Source: Gliomastix tumulicola (lineage: Eukaryota; Ascomycota; Sordariomycetes; Hypocreales; Bionectriaceae). From it: a stretch of 64,000 bases of DNA. The notes under the pieces are model-generated. The model was not told the origin of the DNA, did no database searches, and saw only the letters and a list, made by a program, of their open reading frames with translations. The position numbers and the translations under genes are program-made. The stretch is taken from contig BCHX01000004.1 in the NCBI GenBank assembly GCA_001599755.1, positions 3,348,001 through 3,412,000 on the forward strand, in the 5' to 3' direction. Positions 56,401 through 64,000 of this stretch are shown here, piece by piece (position 1 is the first letter of the stretch; the number at the start of each line of letters is the position of its first letter).

Positions 56401-57626
56401 CGCACTTTCCCTCGTCGACTACGCCGATTGATGAGAGGTGGAGATTGCGCAGCGAGAAAGTTCCAGAGTCCCCCTCAAAACTCCAGAAAGTGGAAGGAGC
56501 AAGGGCGTCTTGTGATGGAGGAAGTCGCAGAGTCCACTCGCAAGTAATTTATTAAAACTCCGTTCTGCGGGGCAGTCAGGCAGCACGACTTTTCATATCC
56601 ATATTCCTACGGTCCATATTGGCGTTTGGCCAGGGCAGTACGAAGAGCGAAATGAAAGCCACGACGCCGATGCTCGGTCACCTCGGGAGTTATTTCTGGC
56701 TTGAGCATGACGCAGTGTGATCACAGGCCAATTTCCAACGCACGCCCGAGGTCCCCCTCCCCCCGCTTGTGGTGCTGCTTGGAAGAGGCAACAATCTGCC
56801 TCCCTTACACCAAAGTTACCTGAACCGACGACGCGCAGAAGTCGACCCCGAGCATGACCCCGAGCACCCATCCAACCACCCCAATCATGGGGCAAATACC
56901 AAGACCCGAGTGCTTGCAACGGCCGACATCCAGGATGGTCCATTCTAGATCACCCTGCAATTTGTCACCGATTCCCAAAATGGGTTACATCTGCCACGAC
57001 GGGCATGAATCTACTAGCCCTAGGTCCATCCTAAGGCTGGTTCTCCGAGCACTTTGAGGTCGGCCCCTGCCGACTTTTTGTCGCTGTGCAAGTTTGTTGG
57101 ATCGTGTAGGCACTTATCGACCACGGACCTACTCAGCGGGCCTATTATTTCTTCACAGCACTTGGACCCCATTCTGCTCCTTTAGAAGAATCACATGAGC
57201 TGCAAGCTTTGGCGTCGCGCCTGGTGGTGACTGCTGACAGCAACTTACGAAACAGAAGCGAACTCGGAACTAGCCTATGGGTGGAAGTCATGACCGTGCC
57301 CGGCGCTATCACCTCACCGCTGAAGGAGCCCTGTTCTATAGGCCGGATGTCCTTTGGGACGCCATGTGGCCGTGGCAGGGCTCGGATGTGCGACTGACTA
57401 GGACCTGAGTAAGGCAAGGCAAGTAAGCCATGGGACCACGATCGACACAGACGGGATTCTTGTTCTGTACCGACAGCCAGCCACAGACCAGGATAATACC
57501 AAGCAAACCTGACTTGTCGGCCCCCACCCAGGCCATCGAGTTAACACTCTTGACTTATAGCTGTGATTGCTGGGCTCTGCACGGCCTGATCCCCGAACTG
57601 CATACGACGCCAGACTCCTCTCCGAC

Positions 57627-57670
<44 letters not shown>

Positions 57671-59326
57671 AGGCTCGACAGCTACGTACGTGGACCGAGC
57701 ATTCACCACTTGACCACGGTCGTCGATATTGAAAAAGGTCCACAGGCCAGCCAAGCAATACGTACGCCATCATCTGACTGCGAACCGCCAGTGATATAAC
57801 TTATTTCCGCCGAGGGGTCAGCTGCCATCCGGGCCTAGGGGTTCGAGATTACCTCACCCGTTGAGGCCCAACCTGGCATGTGTGGTGCCCTGACAGGTCC
57901 TGACGTTGCTCTTCAGCTCCCCTGGCAGGATTTCCCTGTTGAGCAGTGAGCAGACGCCAGGTTACCGCGTACGGTACGTTCAGGGAGGCGAGGTAGTGGG
58001 CAGGTTCCTGTGACGCCCACAAAGACGATTCCCCATGCCGCGCTAACCCCCACACTCCAAAAGACAGTACCTTGTCGGCCGCCAGAACCCCCAGTTGACT
58101 TCGACTTCTCTTCCATTCGTCCAAGGTACTGACCTGACCCGTACCAGGTACTAGTGCTGTACCTACGGATTACCTGCATCTAGGGGCGTTGCGGTGCGAG
58201 CGCCATTGGCGGCGGATTGGCCAGCAACTCAGGTTCCCATGGTTCCCACACACCACGTTCCAAGAGTCCCGATTTACTCGTTCCTTTTTGCTGACCCGTT
58301 GCATCCAGGGGAGATGATTTTCGCCTTCTCGATGATTGTCCTCTCTTGGTACCGAAAACCTCAGAAACCGCATCCCTCGTTGTCCCTTTCTCATCCTCTG
58401 GGCCGACAATCTTACACGCACTGTGCCGTCGGACCCGAGTCGAACGTGAGTGCGTGGCATCCTCTGAACAAGGACTGGAAGCGTAAACCCTGTCAGCCCC
58501 TGTGTCAATCGCTCCTACGGCACCCAGAAGCGAGGCCCATTGCCAGTGCCATCGCAGTGCAGCGCAGTGCCAGGATGCGTCAGGGCGGCAGCAGATCTAA
58601 TCCAATCCAATGGGCTTTTCATCATTGTTACCTCCCTAGCTTCCGGGCCCTCTTCCCCTAGTCCAACTCATGACCATCCATCCTAACCCACTGCCCCCTA
58701 CCCACTGATCGAACATGACCCAGTGCAGCACGGTACAGTGCGGCGGTGACGGCAACCATCGACCCAAGTACTCCTTCCGTAGACTCTCTCCTCGCACCCT
58801 GCACCCTCTTGCTCGCCTGCGTCCGTGTCCCCACACCGACTGTCGGCAACACGAATAGGTATGGAAACGGAGCAACTGGCTATGATAGGGGTCGCTGATG
58901 GAACAGCTCCCGCCTTTTAGCCTCCAGCGCCGGCGTCTCCCAACCGCCGCCACTGCCACTGCCACTGCCACTACCACTACCACTTCCTCAGGTGCCCTCT
59001 GCTAGGGCTGTCCGAGCCCGAGCTCCCAAGCACGCACAGGGCCGGAGGACGCCTAAAAAAGTGCATGGTTTTCAATGGGGGACTTGCTCCCAAGATCTTA
59101 TATAAGAGCACCGCCTCCCTCCCTCCCCGTCTCTCTAATGACCTGAGCTTCTCTTCCCTTTTTCTTTCAAAGTCATCCTCTCCATATCTCTCGTTGCCTT
59201 TGCTTGCAGTATACCGCCATTCTGCATCATCTGCTGGTGTTTCGTCATCGCTTCTCTTGTTGCCACACTAAGTTCGTCTGTTGGCTGCCCACCTCGAATA
59301 GCGCCGAGGGCGTTCAGACAGCACAC
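53448..59326. other. 5.9-kb region without a recognisable gene
   Basis: I find no open frame with family resemblance, long codon-biased frame or spliceable chain. There is no transposon-like ORF or terminal repeat that I can see, and base composition is ordinary rather than AT-rich as RIP would leave. It holds the 41-nt C homopolymer (listed separately) and, near the 3' end, TATATAA at 59099-59105 with a two-codon upstream frame (ATG ACC TGA, 59138-59146) serving the next gene. The region may contain a non-coding transcript or long promoters. Confidence 0.4.
57628..57668. repeat. 41-nt C homopolymer
   Basis: An uninterrupted run of 41 C residues (G on the other strand). It is intergenic. Runs this long are unusual and can reflect real instability or an assembly/cloning artefact. 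Confidence 0.95.
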
Positions 59327-60448
59327 ATGCCTCCTCACAACGACGCTCCCTCACCCGCCGGGAGCTATGCGGGGGACTACCGCGGTTTCAACCGTGCCCC
59401 AGGCCTGAGGGTAGAAAACGATGCCCTCAGGGTTCCTGACTCACCACGGAGCAGCTCCTTTGACACTGCGTCGATGGAGTCTGACGTCCACATGACCCGG
59501 CCACTTGTCCCCGGTGTCTACGTTCCGACCATGTGCTTCTTCACCGAAGACACAGAGGACGTGGACGTAGCCACCGTGGCGAGCCATGCTGTGCGGTTGG
59601 CCCGGGCCGGTGTCACTGGCCTGGCCACACAAGGGTCGAATGGCGAAGCCGTGCACCTCACACATGCTGAGAGGCAGCTCGTCACCGCCGTGACTAGGCG
59701 CGCCCTGAACGAGAGTGGATTCTCCAACATGCCCATTATTGTTGGCTGCGGGAGCCAGAGCACTCGGGAGACCATCCAGTACTGTCGCGAGGGGTACGAG
59801 GCTGGCGGCGACTATGCACTGGTCTTGCCCCCCTCGTACTACGCCTCTCTGTTCGCCCCATCGGCCGAGACGATCGTCGACTACTTCCGAAAGGTGGCTG
59901 ACGAGTCGCCGATGCCCATCATCATCTACAACTTCCCCGGGGCTGTCGGCGGCCTGGACCTCTCGTCTGACATCATCATCAGGCTCTCCCAGCACCCCAA
60001 CATTGCCGGCGTCAAGCTGACCTGCGGCAACACGGGCAAGCTCAACCGCGTGGCCTCGGCGACCCGACGTCTCGCGAAGAGCCACAACCCCTCGCAGCCG
60101 GAGTTTCTCGTGCTCGCTGGGTCCGCGGACTTCCTCGTGCAGTCCCTGGCGGCGGGCGGCCACGGCATCCTTGCAGGGCTTGCCAACCTCGCGCCCCGGG
60201 CCTGCATCGAGACCATGGATATGTACCAACGGGGGATGCTGACCGAGGCCCAGCGTCTGCAGGAGGTGTTGTCCGATGGTGATTGGACGGCGATCCAGGG
60301 CGGTGTCATTGGTGTCAAGTCTGGCCTCCAAGGCTGGATGGGATACGGCGGTTACGCACGGAGCCCGCTGCCCAAACCGACGGCGGAGCAGGGACAGAAG
60401 TGGAAGGAGGGCTTCCGTGGCTTGATGGCACTGGAGAAGTCCTTATAG
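59327..60448 (+). CDS. DapA/dihydrodipicolinate synthase-family aldolase
   Basis: The class I aldolase superfamily includes dihydrodipicolinate synthase and N-acetylneuraminate lyase, plus fungal 4-hydroxy-2-oxoglutarate and 2-keto-3-deoxy sugar acid aldolases (such as the galacturonate pathway enzyme Lga1). The substrate is not decidable here. The single exon gives 373 residues, about 60 more than a bacterial DapA. The first 60 residues are disordered and S/P/G-rich; the TIM barrel starts at GVYVPTMCFFTED. Signatures are GSNGEAVHLTHAER, the tyrosine in YNFPG, and the Schiff-base lysine in AGVKLTCGN. Yeast lacks lysine synthesis by this route, so a sugar-acid or proline-degradation role is more likely than diaminopimelate synthesis (inference). 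The upstream in-frame extension to 59204 has no ATG. Confidence 0.9.
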   Translation: MPPHNDAPSPAGSYAGDYRGFNRAPGLRVENDALRVPDSPRSSSFDTASMESDVHMTRPLVPGVYVPTMCFFTEDTEDVDVATVASHAVRLARAGVTGLATQGSNGEAVHLTHAERQLVTAVTRRALNESGFSNMPIIVGCGSQSTRETIQYCREGYEAGGDYALVLPPSYYASLFAPSAETIVDYFRKVADESPMPIIIYNFPGAVGGLDLSSDIIIRLSQHPNIAGVKLTCGNTGKLNRVASATRRLAKSHNPSQPEFLVLAGSADFLVQSLAAGGHGILAGLANLAPRACIETMDMYQRGMLTEAQRLQEVLSDGDWTAIQGGVIGVKSGLQGWMGYGGYARSPLPKPTAEQGQKWKEGFRGLMALEKSL

Positions 60449-62636
60449 GGCGGGGAGAGCCCAGGGCCAAGTGCATAGCACCAACGCGTCTCAGGCGTCT
60501 CTTCATCACGAAGGCGTGTGATACCTGTGGCTGCAGCACTAATTGCCTTGTTGTTGGTCCGTGGTACTTGAGACACTGGGTGCTTGTTGGGTGTCACTGA
60601 GGGGGCGAGGTCTTGGAAAAAGGTCCGACGACAGGTGTTTGTTGGACATGCAGATCGTAGCTAAGATGGCTGCCAAGATGATGGAGGGCGGGCTTGAGAT
60701 ACGAAGCTCTGTGAAGTGTGCCTGGTTGCGAGCCGGGGCGTAGGGAAATTTGGGCAAGCACTGCTGTTTTCTTCCGTCTTTTTTTTTTTCGACTTTTTCC
60801 ATAGGTCCTTCAACTAATTCCTTTGTTTCCTATGCGAGGTTGGAGTTATGTTGTTAGCGGTGGACAGAAAGGTATCAAAAATAAAAATATGTAGGATATC
60901 CAATGTTGCATCGATGGCTTTGTTCCTCTTCCACATCACCATGGGGCCCGCTTGCAGTAGGTATGTTGCATTGCATGGCATGGCATTCGTGCCCAAGACG
61001 ATCACCCGCACCCTATCCATTGAGCAACCGGTGATTCGACTGTGTACGCGCTGCGTCCGGAATGTGGTTGGTCAATATAGACGGGTCGAGGCCTAGTTAC
61101 GAGGCCTGGTCGATGTTCGGGGGCACCGCACACGTATGCCTGCATCCTCATCCCACGCTGCTCTCGTGATACTCTCCGTGCAGGTAGGTCTGACTCTGAC
61201 TCTGACTCTTCCTCTTCCTGCATTCGCCCTATCAAGGGTGCAGTCTTTCTCCTCCTGGCCCTCACTTCTGCTGTCAGTCAGTCACTCACCCCCCTCTTCA
61301 GGAAGACACACCGTTCCCCTTCTAGTTCCCTCCACGTCAAGCCGGCAGTTTGAAGGCTGAGGACGATTGGCTGCCTCCCTTGTGCTCCCTTGTAAGCATG
61401 CAGGATGGTCTGATCGTCGGAATGTGCGGTGCGCTGTTCGTGGCAAGGAGCTAAGAGGCCGTGCAACGTGCGCCTGCGTCGGCGATGACCGGGTTAAATT
61501 CCACCACTCGAGCATTCTTTCCGGCGGTGTAGCGGCGCAGCGTGGCCTGTATCTTCCCCCCTTTTTTTGTGACGCCGGTCCTCTCATGGACTGGTTTGGC
61601 GCTGAATCGCGAAGTCGATAGTGATTCAGGTCGTAGTTCCAGAACAGAGGGACTTCGTCGTCACTTTTTCTTTTCCTTCCCCGCTACCTCCTTCGATCCC
61701 ACCATTCAGCTGTCACAAGAAGGAAATGCCCGACATCTGGCGGTGAAGGGGCAAAGCAGGGATGGACAGGCACTGATTCCGAGCCTGTGCGACGGAGAAG
61801 AAAAAAAAGTGACTCCGGTTCAACATCCCGCCCTCCACCACCTCTGCCCTCAGCCAAACGCCACATACGTTTGGGGCCGCACAAGCCGGCAATAAGATCC
61901 TTTTCGTAGAAGAGAGCACCGCTTCACGAAGGAAGCACACCACGTCAGCAGGAGCGAACCAGAGCTCTCAAGCCATGGCGGAGGACTTCATGCAGGATTC
62001 CGGGATCATCCCGACCGGAGGAAAGCTGGGTTTTCCCACCAGGGGAGGCTCCCCGGATATCGAGATGCCGACGTCTCCTAATAACTGTCGAATACTGGTG
62101 ATTTGCGGTACCATAGACCTCGTATTCCTCTCCGATTCCCTCGTCTCGATGGGCCTCGCGATCTCGCACAGCTCTGGATGCAGCATGCAGCATGCAGCCT
62201 CGTCACACAGCGCCTGGTGGCTCTTGGGTCCCCCTCGTAATGATGCTGCGACGCAAGCAAAACCAGCCTCAGCCAGAGTCAAGTTGGACCTGGATTCCAT
62301 GGCCAGCTTTGCATATTCCCCCCGGAAAACAATGCCGTCGGTGTTGCAAATCAGAGGCTTTTGAGCAACGACGAGAATAGCAGTCCAGACTCGAGCACAC
62401 AAGACTAACGAGAACAGGATACTCTCGCCCCCGCGGGCTGTTGTTGTAGTTGCCAAATGATCGAACCTCGCAGTGACGAACTCCACGACAAACAGTATAA
62501 ACTCTCCATCCCATCCCATCCCCTCGATGGCCCGTGGCACCGAGATGCGTCCACGGCTTTCCTTCGAGTCCACAAACATTTTGTTCTTTGCATATACCGT
62601 CTGAGAAACCAACGACAGAAGTGAAAGAGACAAGCG
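60449..62636. other. 2.2-kb intergenic region upstream of the tyrosinase gene
   Basis: The stretch follows the aldolase stop and precedes the tyrosinase ATG. It holds a TATAAA at 62496-62501, 136 bp before that ATG, and pyrimidine-rich tracts. Small open frames here have no family match. A single ACGCGT at 60484-60489 is in the aldolase 3' region and is probably incidental. Confidence 0.45.
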
Positions 62637-64000
62637 ATGACCATGCTTCCTTCTCTGATTTCATGGCTCTGGCTAGCAGCGGCTCTGGTCCTAGCAGAGA
62701 GTGTGCAGGAGCCGTATTTCCTCACCGGCGCTCCCGTATCGTCCAAGTCCGGGGGCGTGCCCCTGCGACGGGAGATATCGGAGCTCTTCGCTGAGGGCGG
62801 CGCGCAGTGGTTCGTCTACCCGTTCCGTTGAAGGGTGCATACCCGACTGACCTCGCAAACCTAGGGACGTGTATATCAGATCGCTCCAGGCCATGCAGGA
62901 GAAAGATCATTCCGATCCTCTGTCGTACTTCCAAGTATCGGGTACTTTGACTGCCTTGAATGAGACCACACAGGCCCATGAAGCTAACACGGAGCCAGGG
63001 ATCCACGGCAGGCCACCCATCGAGTGGAATGGCGCAGGCGCCCGACTGGCAGGAGTCGAGGACTGGTCTGGATACTGCCCTCACGGAGTAAGTACCAGTA
63101 ACTCCATGTTGCCCTCCGAGCTTCAACTGACCCGAGGGATAGGAAAAGCTCTTCTTGCCCTGGCATCGAGCGTTTATACTGCTCTTCGAGGTATGTGACT
63201 CACACAATCGATTCGGGATTATATCGACAGCTTCTCACAACCTCCAGCAAGTCATGGCCGAGAATGCGATGAAGATCGCGCAAGAGTATCCGCAGCGCTA
63301 TCGTTATCAATACGTGAAAGCAGCAGAGACACTCAGATCTCCCTACTGGGACTGGGCTGCAAGCACTGACGTTCCGACGGCAACGGTCCCTGACAAAGTT
63401 CGAGTCAATGTGCCCAGGGGCCAGCGCTTAGAACAGATCGAAGTGGATAACCCGTTACTCACCTTCAAGTTTCCCGAGGAAGCCCTTCAGGGCGTCTATG
63501 GTGACTTTGATAATCGGACGAAGATGTACCGTTGCGAATCTCCGGAGAGCTATCCCGAGTCCGCCAATGCGCTCACTGCCGCACGGCCGTACAGGCAGAT
63601 GGTTGTAAGTGACGATTCCAAGAACGGCCTGCATGGGGATTCTGCGACTCACACACGTGAGGTAGTATGATGCTTTCACCCGCTCCGAGAACTTTTCCGC
63701 TTTCGCCTCTACCAGGGATGGAGGCTTGAGTCTGGAGCAAATACACAACGCTCTTCACTGGGACGCCGCTTGCGCAGGGCAGTTCCTAACTGCGACCTAT
63801 TCGGCCTTCGATCCCATATTGTGAGACCCTCGAGTACCCCTTCTCAGTGAATCTCGCATGCTGATCAACGTGTAGTATGCTTCATCACACCAACTCCGAT
63901 CGCCTTTGGGCCTATTGGCAAGCGATTCATCCCGACCATGCGTCTTTTGGAAGAGCATATAAAGGCGGCCCTCGGTACTCAACGGCTCCAGGCACGGTGA
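62637..64000 (+). CDS. tyrosinase (copper-binding), 5' part, runs off the window
   Basis: Tyrosinases hydroxylate monophenols and oxidise catechols to quinones for melanin-type pigments. Seven exons are placed: 62637-62809, 62865-62941, 62999-63087, 63143-63190, 63248-63604, 63666-63820 and 63876 to the window end. Together they encode about 341 residues so far. The start is hydrophobic (LPSLISWLWLAAALVLAES), a likely signal peptide. The CuA region has YCPHG, FLPWHRAFILLFEQ; the CuB region has LEQIHNALHWDAA and FMLHHTNSDRLWAYWQ. The copper-ligand histidines in these segments are intact. The C-terminal processing domain lies beyond the window. The first donor (TG then GTTCGT) is weak, so exon 1's end is the least certain part; the second intron is 57 nt and stop-free. 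Confidence 0.88.

Noticed and set aside
57838..57860. GGGTTCGAGATT considered as a tRNA B-box.
   Set aside because: It breaks the GTTCGANNC consensus, and I could not fold a cloverleaf or find an A-box at proper distance.
59204..59326. N-terminal extension of the aldolase from 59204.
   Set aside because: The frame opens with TTG, not ATG; the first in-frame ATG is 59327.
60484..60489. ACGCGT downstream of the aldolase gene as another MCB box.
   Set aside because: It is single, in a 3' region, and not near a start codon; similar single copies occur within coding sequence (for example near 32420 and 43333).

Overview
The window is nuclear chromosomal DNA from a filamentous ascomycete (Pezizomycotina, most likely a Sordariomycete). 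The evidence is dense, mostly single-copy genes on both strands, short introns (about 50-210 nt, GTAAGT-like donors, CTAAC/CTGAC branch sites, one GC-AG donor), a DASH kinetochore subunit, a fungal AIM21, a vacuolar-type Ca2+-ATPase and a fungal tyrosinase. I see no transposons, CRISPR arrays, phage genes or confident tRNA/rRNA genes. All gene models below are my own splicing, checked only for reading-frame continuity and family resemblance.

Layout. 0-9 kb: ArfGAP of the Age2 type (-), methionine-R-sulfoxide reductase (+), peroxisomal 3-ketoacyl-CoA thiolase with a PTS2 (+), ornithine cyclodeaminase-like protein (-), Golgi protein Tvp18 (+). 9-16.5 kb: a 3.5 kb gene-poor stretch containing the long leader of AIM21 (+), then a conserved-looking unknown protein (-). 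16.9-28.5 kb: Dna2 helicase/nuclease (+), a large FUSC/Bre4-like membrane protein (-), a complex I ESSS subunit (+), branched-chain aminotransferase (-). 29.6-45.6 kb: SCYL2-type pseudokinase (+), Sir2-class sirtuin (-), P2B Ca2+-ATPase (-), Pby1-like SurE/ATP-grasp fusion (-). 46-53.5 kb: an unknown basic protein (-), DASH subunit Duo1 (+), RNase H2 subunit B (-), Mcm10 (+). 53.5-59.3 kb: 5.9 kb without a recognisable gene, including a 41-nt C homopolymer. 59.3-64 kb: a DapA-family aldolase/synthase (+) and the 5' part of a tyrosinase (+) cut by the window end.

How the genes relate. Most neighbours are functionally unrelated housekeeping genes. The exception is a set of S-phase and mitotic genes (DNA2, RNH202/MCM10, DUO1 and its divergent unknown neighbour), whose intergenic regions carry ACGCGT MluI cell-cycle boxes: three at an exact 14-bp period between RNH202 and MCM10, two 10 bp apart between DUO1 and the unknown gene, and one upstream of DNA2. 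This suggests a locally enriched MBF-type G1/S regulon and gives the unknown protein at 46269-47552 a possible cell-cycle role. Metabolic genes also have fitting promoter motifs: CCTCGG fatty-acid elements before the thiolase, and a perfect Leu3-type site plus a Gcn4/Cpc1-type site before the branched-chain aminotransferase. I did not find a wholly new multi-gene system; the best leads are these regulatory motifs, the unknown protein and the gene-empty 5.9 kb.
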